From Beta vulgaris subsp. vulgaris (lineage: Eukaryota; Streptophyta; Magnoliopsida; Caryophyllales; Amaranthaceae), in NCBI RefSeq assembly GCF_026745355.1, contig NC_079204.1:379501-443500 (forward strand): a DNA stretch of 64,000 bases, given 5' to 3'. The position numbers were made by a program, and so were the translations under genes. The stretch's first letter is position 1; each line of letters opens with the position of its first letter. A model generated the notes under the pieces. The model saw only the letters and a list, made by a program, of their open reading frames with translations. It had not been told where the DNA came from and did no database searches. Below, one piece after another: positions 34,969 through 46,936 of the stretch.

Positions 34969-37900
34969 ACTTTCTGGTTTTTATAATCATGTATGTTGAG
35001 GGATAAATTGGTCCTGTAGATAGGTGTTCAGAGGAGAGTTTCTTCTATGGAGGTAGGTGAGGTTCATTTCTTGTGTAGCTCATAGTAATTTTTTTGACAC
35101 ATAATACTATCTCTAGGCTATTTCTGTTTCTGGTTATTATGTATACAAAAAGCAGTACTGTATTTAACATTAATAAAATTCTTTTTCATCGTTTCTTCTA
35201 TAGCATGAAGAAAGGATTATTATTTCTCTTCTGTTGTTCAAACAATCTTTCTGTAATGAGTTAGTTTTTCAGGACACAGTAATCTTATTTCTTCATATAC
35301 TGAATTATTATGTGCCAAATGGGAGACATCAGTGCACTAATTCTGCCATTGACTATTTGACTGTAATGCTTGTGGGTAATTGTGTCATTAGTAGTTTGTT
35401 TGTATAGGGGGATTCGGAAGGAGAGGGAGAGAGATATCTTTCCCCATTGTTCGAATACAACATGGGGGAAGAGAAGGGAAAGGAATTGGAAGGATGAATT
35501 TTCTTTTCCTTATCAATAGACTAACCTCGTCAGATGTTGGAAGGAAAAGGCAAGCTCAGTCTTCGCTCCCCTTCCGTTCCTCCCCCTTTCCTCTCCTTCC
35601 TTTTCCTACCTTTACCTCTCCTTACTTTCCCTACAGTTCCGTCCATTAGTGTTATCCAAAGTTCCAAACAAAAGTGTAAGGTCCTGTAAAGAATGGCTTT
35701 AATCAGACCTTGTGTTTGAAACCAATTGATGCATGGAGTAATATGCTGCACTTTGTCTGTCAAGTATTTTGGCAAATACATCATTGTCAATGCCTTAATG
35801 GGGCAATGTTGTTATGTGAAATTGCAAATGACAAAATTAGATGCTCTAATGAAGGCTTATAATAATAAAAGAATAGAGCACCGTATTTGAAGATTGTACT
35901 GAGATCATGGGAGGGATGGTATGGAAGATAAAACAGAATCAGAAGCCGGGCTGAGGAAGTGATCTCAGATGGATCTGTGTTTGTTTAATCATGATTGTTG
36001 GCTACTTAGATTCACTTGATGTCTCACGGCAAGTCTCAATGTGACATTAAATGGTACAAGAGACATTTTAGAGTCTAGGATGTCACTCACAACGAATATA
36101 TGAATCAGGAAAATGACAATTTTAATATAAGTGGTCTGTTCTTAACTTTGCAAGATCACTGATAGTGAGATGGGGTAAGTAATTGTCTAATCGATATTGA
36201 TACTCTTGAGATGGGAGGCTGTTAGACTTCCATAATATTTTCATTTGTCAAGTATCATCCTCAAAAAGCATATTCTATCTAGGTTACCAGTAATGATTAT
36301 TTGAAAGTATCCATGAGACCGTGATGGTACAATTTGGCTTCACGATAATGTATGTTAGTTTGAATTATAGTTAACTGTCACGGTGACACCTTGTTGCTTA
36401 ACCTTCAATATTTCCTATTATGATGTTAAATGGGATTGAACTTTATGTATGTATCTGAAATTTTATTTCCAAGAAACTTATTTGATTATATATATCAATT
36501 GAGAAACTTTTCTTTAACAAAGTTGTGCAATAGTTCTGAAAACCATTGTAGGAGTACATCAATTGCAAAAATGATGGTAGGTAGATAATGTATTTCTCTT
36601 CGGTGGAAGACGAAAGGAAAATTTATACTTGCTATTCCTTTATACCTTTATCCCTTACAGTTGCTGGTACAATATGCTTATTCTGAATATATATTGGCTA
36701 ATATTTTGGTGCAGCTTTGGTGAATTTTCCATTGTGCCTGATGCATATAGATAAGAATGGAGAAGTGAAACATCATTTGTGGTGTGTGGTGTTTCATCTT
36801 GTGAATTAAATTAGCTAAACTCTGAAAAATGGGAGATATGTAGATGAATTTATTTGATATATTTTTCTCTACATTTTGTTCAGCCATCATCTTGTGTCCT
36901 TTTATCAATTGTCAAGGCCCTAGATGGCATAATGATGGTTTCATAAATTGTGCATAGAGATATTCTGCACTTCTGTTTTGCAGATTGCGTTTATCCTGCG
37001 TTATGAGAGATTTGAGCTACAAAGATAGAGCTCTGACTAAACAGTAAGAATTCAAATAATTAGATGCAAATTTGTTATGGCTACATCTAAACTTTCAAGT
37101 TCTTCCTTTTTCTTAAGAAGGTAGCTAATTGTTCAGAACAGTGTTTTTAAACATTCGTTTTTCTGTTGGCTGAACAGGAGACACTGAGAGTATCAACAAT
37201 GAAAACCGTTTCCATAATGTTACATGCTCATCATAAAATGGACATGATACCTGTTCCATGCATACAACACTAGTGGTACTTTTTCTTTTCTTTCTCTTTT
37301 AGAAGTGTAACTTATTATATCTATATTACGATGACTGTCAATCTACAAGATTGAGCTCCCAGACTTCCATGTTTACATCGCCATGCTGACGAATGTAGCT
37401 CTGATCTGAATACAAATGGTAACAGAGTATTGATTGATTGATCAAAAGGCGACACGGCAACACCATTCCCATCATTGTAGTAATATCTTTGGCAGAAGAC
37501 TCATCATCTAGGGTCCATAAGAAGTGTTCTGGTCAGAATTCTGGATTCATTAACCCATGCATCTTTTGGCATATATAGAGTAGAAGTGATAAACCTCAAA
37601 ATCACTGCAATGATGAGCTTATTGATCCAAATGATAAACAATGGCTTGCAGGAACAAGTTTCTTCATATAGAGTAGAAGTGATCAATGGATGAACCTTAG
37701 AATTCAAGTCGGTGTCCTCTTGGAACTTGCATTGGAAGAAGGGTCTGAGATTTAGGGTTTACTTTTTATTTATTATTCATTTGTGTTCCTGGGTTTAATT
37801 TGTTCTGGTCTGCATGTCTGTGCATGGAGGAACCCAGGAGGGGAGACTACGTCAGCCTGTCACTCTATCAGGAGAAAGGTCTGCTTAAATTTTATTTTTC

Positions 37901-38363
37901 TTGGAAATCAGAGTTATAGGACATGGTTTTGCAAAGTTTCCATACCACACTTCTGTAACTATTCCTAGAGATGGAGAGTGAATCCCGTGAAGGAACAAAT
38001 TATGCAAGATAGACATCTTCCATTTCCAACAAACACGAAATACAGGTTGGTGGAAAATTAGCTATAAGGAGTGTGATTTTCTACGGAGTAGGTATTAGCA
38101 CACAACCCTACAGAGAAACCCATCTTGGAGAAATCACTGAGATAACCCACCGCCCTCTCTAACCATGAGCCAGGGATTGATGTGGATCAAAGCATATGAT
38201 ATATACTCTTTGTTAAGAATGATGACTTAGTGGCTTCACTCCAGCTGAATGGCAACCAAACTGCAAGCCAAGCTGCAGTTACATGATCAGCCTCCGTTTT
38301 CCTTATTGCAGCTGATTTTCCTCCAAATGGGAGTTTAATACAAGAGAAAATGGTTCAGGGTTC
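34969..38363. other. Intergenic region without a recognised gene
   Basis: Starts with the 3' UTR of the DUF716 gene. Scattered short reading frames on both strands (for example 35530-35790, 36678-36908, 37504-37707) have no domain and unremarkable composition. Purine- and pyrimidine-rich blocks occur near 35405-35640. Nothing else can be supported. Confidence 0.45.
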
Positions 38364-38592
38364 TGTTATAACAAAATCTTATGGCTCATCATCTGGATAG
38401 CTCATTTCATCCAATCAGAGAGCACACTTCTTATTACAGCCTATGTAGTGTAATGTAAATAGATTTTGTACTACTACTTTTAGATTTATGTCATTAGATT
38501 TCTCTTGTAATAATCAGAGAGCTTTCTCTCTCTAAAAGGCTCTTCTCAATGAATAATAGATGATTTTGATTGTTCAATTTCGCTCTGTAACA
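38364..38592 (+). mobile_element. Candidate solo LTR
   Basis: 229 bp beginning TGTTATAAC and ending CTCTGTAACA, so the ends carry the TG...CA and TGTTA/TAACA signature of LTRs. The right half has the CT-rich run CTTTCTCTCTCTAAAAGGC and GTTCAATTTCGCTCTG, typical of LTR 3' ends. No 5-bp target duplication, primer-binding site or polypurine tract was found. Confidence 0.4.
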
Positions 38593-39247
38593 CCCTTCTT
38601 CTCTGATTTTTCCTTTGAATGTAGTTGGTTTATGGTTTATACTGCTTGGTCTCAGGAACAAGAGGAGATGTTGGTTTTGATCATTGAATCTCAATTCAGA
38701 AGACATGGTAAGCCCTTATTAATTGATTTTCTCATTTCATTCTACTCTGTGCTTGTAATACAAATATACATATACAAGGTAATGCATTTACTTACCAGTT
38801 ACGTGGTAGTCGTACAATTTATGACCTGCATTTTGCTCATGCATTTTGAGAAGTGCCAAATGGTTATTTTTTATGTCATCTGGATGAAACAAACAACACA
38901 TTTTTGTTTTGTTGATTCCAACGTATTATGATTTTTCCTTCAGGAAATTCGATTCCAGAATGATGTAAACGAGGAAAACAAACTGATAATGCTTCTATGA
39001 TTAATTGATTATGTGTAATAAGCACCAAGATAACCATACAAAAGTAATAGAGCATCGAGTTTCTCTGTTCTTGTGTTTAGTTTAACTATGTTACATTACG
39101 CATCTAAGCTTACATAAGCATATGTGGCTACAGTTAAGAATTACTTTTGAAAAGTACATGAAGCTGTTTAATTTTTTTGTTTGCAGCTGATGGTAATTGG
39201 TCAACCTGATGACGAGAAAGTGCCTTTTCAAATCATCAAGAACTGAA
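38593..39247. other. Intergenic, downstream of ARPC2B
   Basis: The plus-strand frame at 38560-38931 has no recognisable domain. The region probably contains the ARPC2B 3' UTR. Confidence 0.4.
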
Positions 39248-42200
39248 CTACCCTAATCTTGTATATTTGTTTGCAGACTTTAGTTTAGGGGTAGAAAACC
39301 ATTGGCGGTGAAGTCCAAAGTCATGGATCTTAATACGATGATGGATTCTCTTGATCTTGTTGTTCAGTTCACTGAATCCATGAATTCTAATACGGTATCT
39401 TGTTCTCTTGATCTTCTTCTTGAAATCACCATATTGTTTTCTGAGTTTTCTGAATCTTGAAGAACTGACAGGCTTCATTTTCCAGCCGCATCCTGCGTCG
39501 AGTTAATTGCATTTTCTTGTGAAGTTGTGGTATCAAGTTTATACTGCTTATCTTAAATGAGAATTGTGGACATATAATAAGAAAGCTGTTTATTTCGGTA
39601 GCATGTTTGAAGTCCTCTTATTTTAAGTTAAGATACAGATTGTCAACTATTTAGTTCATTATTCTGGCTCGTAACATTAAAGTTCCTTTAAAAAAATTGA
39701 CTCAATTGAAGACATACCTCGAACCTGCTGTTCGTTATCATCTTCATCTAGGTCTGGCTGATGCAAGATCTACAAGGGACAATGAAAAAATCATTGATTT
39801 TTCTGTCTGTTTAATTGCTTAAAATATAAGTAAAAGAACTAATAATAATTGGCTTTTCAATTATACAAGTAAATGAGATGCTGATAGAAGTAGGATCCTT
39901 TGGTGCATTACAGCATTAGTGACTAGAGTTCCTACCTTGACCAAATCGTCCAACCTCCTTCTCATCTTTCTTTGAATAAACCCCTTGGTGCTCTGTAGCG
40001 ATTCTTGCATTAAAATCAGGATGTGGACTTGCCATTGTCTAAACTCTAAATCAGTTGAAGCTACTAGAAGTTGTACCTTTATATGAGATTTAACATAGGT
40101 GTAGAAGTTCAGTAGATTCCACACAGTATTATCTAGTCTTTTATCATCAACGTGGCGTGAAAAGATGTCTGCACATGAAAAATTAGTCATCAAATAGCCC
40201 GAATGGGTAGTGGCGGTAAGAGAGAACCTAGAGTAGCAGTGGAACATTCTTAAAATAATGGGATTGAATGTCGCTTATCTTTACTGGTGACCCATGTTCA
40301 TGTTAGCTAATTTGAGATCTTGCTGTCATTTCTGCTTAGAATATGTCAGTATTTAGTTTCATTCTGCTTTAGTGTTCCACTTCTATTCTATTGTTTTGTC
40401 CTGAACCATCTCATTTTCCACTTTTTTTAGGCAGTGTCTAATGTCTTGAACACCATACCACTTATGGCCTCTTTTTTGGTAGGTTCTAATGATTGGAGGT
40501 AATGTTAATGAACTATAGTGTAATTTAGTAGGAAGGTTCCATGTCAATAATTCTTCATAAATTTCCATCAAAGTACCACTTAATACCACCTTCCAAAATG
40601 GTAATGAAATTTTATGAAGAAAAGAATATGTTGGGGTTGTACATACATTACCATGTATATTGACATGAAACGTCCCTTGCAAAAAATTTCACTGAAATTC
40701 ATTATCATTATTGTCAATTATTATCACTTACCAAATGGGTTGTTAAAGTAAATAGAGACTAATTGATAGACTTAATATGTAATAGGGTAATACCAAAAGA
40801 GACAAATCCTCCATTCGTACTCAAGTCCTCCATGAGTTCTCCCCTCAACTCTGGAGGAGGAATAGGTGACCATGTGCATGGAGGTGCTTTAGCAAATGCT
40901 TCAGAGCTTCCAATGTCCATGAGCTCCTATATAGAAGTTTTACTTTTTATATGATCGACATAAAATTATGCTTAAGATATGATGTAAACTATGATGGGTG
41001 TGCCACAAACCTGGAAAAAGGATGTGGCAATAACCACATCTGAAGTTTCCTTGAATCTCATAGGGAATACAACAGTAACCTTCTTTGGCTGTCAAGCACA
41101 TACATTTCATGCATCAAACACAAACCCCTACAGTGATCATGATGCTGTTAACTACAGGAAGAGGGGCAAGGATGCATTATCTGTAAAAGTTATCAGAAAT
41201 AATTTATCTACCGTGTTCTGTATAATACCTGTCTGATTACAAAGAGAGGTTCTCTTGGGTGATATATACACTTAATCGGTTTATAAGTCCCTTCAGAAGC
41301 ATCCTCTGAACTGAAATTGCGGAGCATTTCTTTCAGTTGTGAACTCAATATTACAGATGCTACTGCAGCAATCTCCTTGATTATCTTCGCTCCATCTGCA
41401 GAAGGAATACAGAAGCATTTGATCAATTAGATTCAATTGTGATTGCCAAAGTTCCTGTTTCTTGTCATCTTTTCATTGATGACCAAGGAAGAAACAGAAT
41501 GGAAAGTGAAGTGTAGAGAGAAAAATAACAAGGTAAAAGCCTTGGGTCGGCTGCATGAGCTAAGATTTCATATCCAATGGTCGTTGCCATAGATCCTCTG
41601 CCTCCATTTTCTTCTATCAATTCAAGTGTTATATTATCCTGCAAATCTAATGTTTTCATATATTCTGAAAGTTCTATATCCAACTACCCAAGTCATCGTT
41701 GCCTCCCTTGACTTCTCCGAAAATCTTCCTACTCGCAACTCTTCACCCAATGCATCATCTAGTAGACATCACATATGTCCACACCAAGGCAATCTGCTAT
41801 GTTTTTCTGCTATACTATCTTCCTTATTTATAACTCAAAACTTCGTCCAAATTTATTTCTTAAGTCTTAAGGTGTTAGTGTAAAATGTTATTGGATTTTC
41901 TGAGAAGAATATGTTTTCATGTTTGCAGAAAAGTGGAGCTACAAACCTTTGCCTTGTGGTATATGAACAAATTTCAGCTGTAAGGTCAGTTGGTATCCAT
42001 CTCTTGCAGGGTGAAGTATGTCCACCACATCAGGACTTATATCTTTCACCTTTTGTATCGTGTAAGGACACAGTCCTTGTGATACGAGTGTCCTGGGAGA
42101 GAGTATTGGGGTCGAAATCGACAGATAGATGTTTTGTGGATCTGAAGCAGAGGACTGTCAAACAATGAATTAGACTTAGAGCCTGACTGTACTACATTTA

Positions 42201-44955
42201 GATCGCTCCTGCATATATAACACAGTAAGTAGGAAAAGTTTTTTTTTTTTTGTTTCAGCTGAATTGTTGAGATTATACTGTTATCTTGATCCTAGTACAA
42301 AAGTGCAGATCCATATATTAAAACTTTTGTATTTGTTCTCACTTCTCAGTCTAATTAACAGGATTTTGTGAAATTACCTGAACATAGTATTCCACGGACC
42401 CAAATTCATATAAACGATGATCGATCTCCATAGGTTTTTGAGCTCTGTCATGAAAGATGTTCGATCAGCTACAAATTTGTATACTGCCACTGTCCAGAAT
42501 TAGCTATTATGTGTTGATAGTTTAGTCTAAACTAATAATAAGTTCAGTTTAGGTCCAATAAGTTCAGTTCAGATAAGCTCAGGTCCAATAAGGTGAAAAG
42601 AACGCACCCTAAATTAGATTAGAATGAAGGTAGTATCTCTTTGCATACTCAAATATATCATGAAGTATGAACTCTATCTCTTGTAATGGTCATCTTTATT
42701 AACTTGAAATATGTTTCGACCCATGAGTAATGATGTAAAAATATAGTTAAAAGAAGTCAGATTTATCATTCTATGAATTGTATTTTGATAGTGTTACAAA
42801 AAGAAAAAGTGACCAAATTATGATGAGATTCGACTGTTGTTTAGACTGTGATGCAACTACTTTATTCTAAATTCTAAGCCACTTGAAGTATAAAGTGATG
42901 GTGCCAAAACATGCATATGTATCATCCATTGAGTGTTTATATTTCATAAAATTTCTACCATTCTTCACCGACATTTTGTAGGCTTTTTAGTGGACATCTT
43001 TTCATGGGTACTCCTCTGCAGGATAGAAACATTTATCTTTGACCTACTGTGTTTCTGGTGCATCTTTCTTTCTTTTTTTCCTCCCTTTTTTTTTTGTAGT
43101 GATACATTTATATGGGAAATGAAAAACTTTTTTGCACATTTCACCCCTTTTAAACACCAATATCATGTTATACAATATGACGATCCTAAATGGCAAATTA
43201 AGTTATCATCTTCTATTATTTAACTCTTTCGTTAAATGAAGGGGTAGAAAATTTTCATCTTTGAGACGGGGTTATCATCATATCGGAAAAATGATTGGTG
43301 AGGGATTAAAGGAGCAATATTTGTTGTCTGCCATAATTTCAGCCATTCTCTTGACGGGAATTATATATTTGGCCTGTCTTATGATTTTAGCATATAGATG
43401 TTATTGAAAGTTGTTTGGTTCAATTTTTTGTTTACATAACCTTACTTTTCTTTTTTGGGTAATTATTTTTGCTTGTGCCTTAATTTATTGTGACTAGGTA
43501 CACTCATCCTCCTGAGGAAAGTGCTTAGTGGTGGTGTTGCTTTTGCATACATGTTATTAACTAGTGCATTAAACTATAAACTGGTACACTATATAGTAAA
43601 GTACTACAGTATAACGTGCAAGTCATATTAAGTTACAATACATCTCGGATTGTAATAACTTTATGGCGGATTTGTTTTAGTTAATTCCATGTTCGTTTTT
43701 TCACAAAAAAAAAAAAAAAAAAAAAAATATTAAGTTACAAATTAGATTTGCTTTCCTCAAAACAAAAAAACTCCCAAAAATAACAAAAAGCAGCTAAAGT
43801 TATCATTTGGCAAAGCCGGCTGATGGGTTGGCTTGCCACTAGCATACCGGAGAACAACCAAGCATGAGTCTGCCAATGGACCATCCTTTGCAAAGGATGG
43901 CACCATATGAGCACGACGAAAAGCCCACAAATTAGCACCAAACATGTTCAACCTATCACTTAATATTAGTCGAATGCTTAAGGTAGCCGTCGTCTAGTAA
44001 GACCAGTTTGCTTTAGCACACCCACCCGGCCACCCCCATAGTTAGCCTAGCCCCTAGGATGAAAATTGACATGGTATAACCATTGTGAGACTTGTCCTTT
44101 TGGGGTCGCAACACGATTGTCTGCTGGTTTAGGAGTTGTAGCGCCATCTTTAGAAGCAACAAGTAGTACTACTACTCAGTACCACACTACAACTCTTGTG
44201 AGTTTTACCAAGGATTTTTTGTTCAAAACCACCTAAACTTTTCACGTTTTTAAAAACTCCCACCTTAATGAATTTTTTTTATAAATTTCCACCTACCATT
44301 TCCAATTTTATTAAAAACTCTCACCACTTAACAATTTTTGTTAAATTTCGTTAACAAAACCGTTAAGTAGACCTCACGTATGCATTTTATTATTAATTTA
44401 CTATCGAAGTCAATTTCCTCAATTTAAAGGCAAAATCTCAACAATTTTGGAGCAAGTTTGGAACGAATTATAACTATTTGTAGAGACTTGCAACTATTTC
44501 AAGTTTGGTTTTGTTAAAAAAATGTATATGAGGGACCCACTTAACAGTTTTATTAATGGAATTTAACAAAAATCGCTAAGTGGTGGGAGTTTTTAATAAA
44601 ATTGAAAATGGTAAGTGGAAATTTATAAAAAAAAATCATTAAGGTGAGAGTTTCTAAAAACGTGAAAAGTCTAAGAGGTAAGATGCGATTTATCCTTTTA
44701 CCAATGAAAATACTCCATATGACATGTGAAATCAAACAAACGTTGCATAACTTTCCTTGAATGCCTTAACATTTTACATGTTGTATAAAGAACACAACTA
44801 CACCAAGCAAGATATCATCCAAAATCAGAAACATATACTACATATTCTTACCGGAAAAGCTGAAGCAAAACTTGTTGTAAAGCTGGGGATGAACGTTCGA
44901 AAAAACCATTCTTGAGTCTTGTTTTTCTAAGGCCATCTAAACCAAAGCAAGCCAT
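39248..44955 (-). CDS. ARPC2B: ARP2/3 complex subunit 2B (actin nucleation)
   Basis: Ten minus-strand exons (44852-44955, 42378-42444, 41947-42154, 41229-41395, 41011-41088, 40794-40926, 40077-40168, 39936-39992, 39718-39769, 39248-39492) with GT-AG junctions give 400 residues. Recognisable blocks: FFERSSPALQQVLLQLFRAQ; DILHPARDGYQLTLQLKF; AAVASVILSSQLKEMLRNF; YKPIKCIYHPREPLFVIRQ; KVTVVFPMRFKETSDVVIAT; CTWSPIPPPELRGE; SRHVDDKRLDNTVWNLLNFY; FIQRKMRRRLDDLVK. These follow the plant ARPC2B order (not the shorter-tailed ARPC2A). The subunit forms, with ARPC4, the core that anchors ARP2 and ARP3 to the mother filament. The last exon encodes a very basic tail with an imperfect tandem repeat (KKIKRTRYRIRIHGF / NKIKRIHHRIKIHDF). 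Intron 1 is 2.4 kb and holds two MITEs. Confidence 0.92.
42534..42609 (-). mobile_element. Tourist-like MITE fragment in ARPC2B intron 1
   Basis: Read on the minus strand it starts GGGTGCGTTCTTTTCACCTT and continues with GAACTGAACTTATTGGACC words, matching the ends and interior style of the elements at 10435, 29347 and 61847. The plus-strand right flank is TAA; the other end is unclear. Confidence 0.45.
43705..43727 (+). repeat. 23-base A tract
   Basis: Uninterrupted A run in ARPC2B intron 1. It may be the tail of a plus-strand retroposon, but no target duplication or upstream pol III box was identified. Confidence 0.6.
44212..44695. mobile_element. Foldback Mutator-type MITE in ARPC2B intron 1
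   Basis: 484 bp flanked by a perfect 9-bp duplication TTTTACCAA (44203-44211 and 44696-44704). It is almost all terminal inverted repeat: left arm 44212 to about 44385, right arm about 44515 to 44695, sharing CTTTTCACGTTTTTA, CTTAATGA, TTTATAAATTTCCAC, AATTTTATTAAAAACTC and CCACTTA words in the same order. Only a short AT-rich spacer separates the arms. Confidence 0.9.
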
Positions 44956-45784
44956 CTCTAGTTAAATAACTTCCTTTCTCCCACAAAACTCATGTGTGTG
45001 GTTTTTATGTAAGGTAAATGTTAAAAATTGTGAAATAACTGGAGAAGTGGTTGATTTAGAGTGTGTTTTAAGTTACAATCATTGTAACAAATCTTTGAAG
45101 CAAATTAATCTAGTCACTATAATTGTCTTCTATCATTAACCCCTTGAAAGTTCATGTTAGTTGGAGCGGTAATTCATAGGAGTGACATGGATGTAGACAT
45201 GTATTTTTGGCTTTTACAGTAATGAATTATCAACAGTAAGACATCATCATCAACATTATATTAGCAAGATAAATTTATTATCGCTTGTTAAACTTAAATT
45301 TGATGATGGATAAAGGTTATCCGACACTAAGGACTACTAAAATTAGTTATTAGCATAAATTCATGATAGTGTTTTATTTTCAGGCCAGATCGTGTGTTTC
45401 TTTCCAGATACAAAATAATGAATTCATGATAGTAGATTTTTGGGTTTTTCAAAGTAGTATTCTTGTATTCTTGTTGTTGGCATTCTATAAAACATTCCAT
45501 ATAATTTTGCAATGAAGTTGCATAATTTTCCACGTGTACACTTATTATTGATGACGGTCATTAGAATATCATTAATCTTGTACCTGCCTTCTTTTTTAAC
45601 TATTTATTATTCTAAAAACCTAAAGTGTAACCTGCTTCCAACTTCTAAAATCCCACATTTATTTTTGTCACTCTCAAGTGCACATTGTTTTTAAAACCAA
45701 AACAAAAAAAAACCTGAAAAACAAGTTTCAAGTAGTTTAAAATTTTCACTCTAACTTCAAAACAAAAACAAAAAAACATAATTA

Positions 45785-45867
45785 AGTCGAATTTGACATT
45801 TAACCTAAATCGAAAAACCAATAATCGATAATTTTCACCCTAAGTAGGTTAAATGTCAAGTTCGACT
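45785..45867. repeat. 23-bp inverted repeat with 37-base spacer
   Basis: AGTCGAATTTGACATTTAACC... at 45785-45807 is mirrored at 45845-45867 with one mismatch. Confidence 0.8.
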
Positions 45868-45945
45868 AAAATACATGAGTACCCTATCGGAAAACCCTAA
45901 TTATAATATCAACTTAAGCACGTGAAAACTACTTTAAAACTACCC

Positions 45946-46200
45946 TAAAGGATTCTTGGGTTCAATGGTATGGCATATCTCGCACATGAGAGACTAAGGT
46001 TCAAATCTTAGTGGAAGCAAAAATTTCAATATTATTATGGGTGGTGGAGGATTGGGATTTTTATGGAGCCTCCGAGTAAGTGGTCCTGTACGAGGATAGT
46101 TTAGAGGAAATTCGTGTTGCCACAAGTTCTTAATTCTTGACACTTGACCATCCTATCTGTTCCAAATAGGAGAGCCGGGGTAAATTCGATTGGCGGTAGA
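45946..46200 (+). mobile_element. SINE-like, tRNA-derived head
   Basis: A pol III B-box-like GGTTCAAATC at 45998-46007 follows an A-box-like TGGTATGGCAT by about 30 bases, the spacing of tRNA-derived SINE heads. The 3' end and target duplication were not found, so the right limit is approximate. Confidence 0.4.
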
Positions 46201-46936
46201 TAATTCAACAACAACCGTTGAATTTGTTAAAGCTAGATCTAGTCATCAACAGAATGATTTTACAACCATTTTTCTATCAAATTCATCTTCGTCCTAACTT
46301 TATTACGCTCATTCTTCGTTACTTCTTTTTCTCTCTCCTCTCAAAGTCTCATAAACTTCGTTGTAATACAGTTATTAGTATTTCTTCTGCATATTTTTCA
46401 GATCTCCTCACGCTATTTTTCACTCTCTCTCCTACTCAGGTTTTTCAGTGTGAGTTTTTAGATCCCTTAAATTTTGCCTCTTTTTGTGAACCTTATTTTT
46501 GTGTGTCCTTTTCTTGAAACGTCATTTTATATTCTGGGTTGTTGAATTTCTTGGATATTTGGCAATAAATGACCCAAATTTGAAGGAAAGGTTGAATTAA
46601 GGGATTTTGGGTTTTGTGTCTCTTGTTAATTTAATGTCTTCACTTTTAACAAGTGGGTACTTAAAATTCTTATTATTTGTTGGAAAATTTGACATTCTTG
46701 AGACTAAAAGTGAGGTTGCTTGGTATATTTGATTAGGGATTTTTTGGGGGTATTAGTTTGTTAATGGAATTTTTGGTTTTGGGTTATGATTATGGTGTTG
46801 AAGTAATAACTGGGTATATGAAATGAAAGTCCTGCTATTTATGTAAAAAGTTGGAATTTGGCCTTTTGATTGGATTGGAGAAGTGGGTTATTGGGAATTT
46901 GATCTTAGGTTTGATTAATTGTTGGTATTTTTTGCA

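Larger units (their letters stand above)
44956..46936. other. Divergent promoter region between ARPC2B and the CaaX-protein gene
   Basis: Holds the 5' regions of two diverging genes. A 23-bp inverted repeat lies at 45785-45867 and a SINE-like sequence at about 45946-46200. The leader of the downstream gene is CT-rich near 46320-46345 and may contain an intron before the ATG at 46937. Confidence 0.45.

Noticed and set aside
37504..37707. Minus-strand 67-codon frame
   Set aside because: No domain, no splice partners and no family match.
38364..38592. Treating this LTR-like unit as part of a complete element with the one at 51290
   Set aside because: The two LTR-like units differ in sequence, are in opposite orientation and are 13 kb apart with normal genes between them.
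41465..41683. Minus-strand frame beginning MDIELSEYMKTLDLQDN inside ARPC2B intron 3
   Set aside because: It is on the ARPC2B strand, but adding it would interrupt the conserved joint between the QLTLQLKF and IKEIAAV blocks. No family match was recognised. It may be an old transposon fragment.
43757..43951. Minus-strand frame with GANLWAFRRAHMVPSFAKDG in ARPC2B intron 1
   Set aside because: Reads protein-like but matches no domain I know, has a second overlapping frame and lacks splice context. Kept only as intron sequence.
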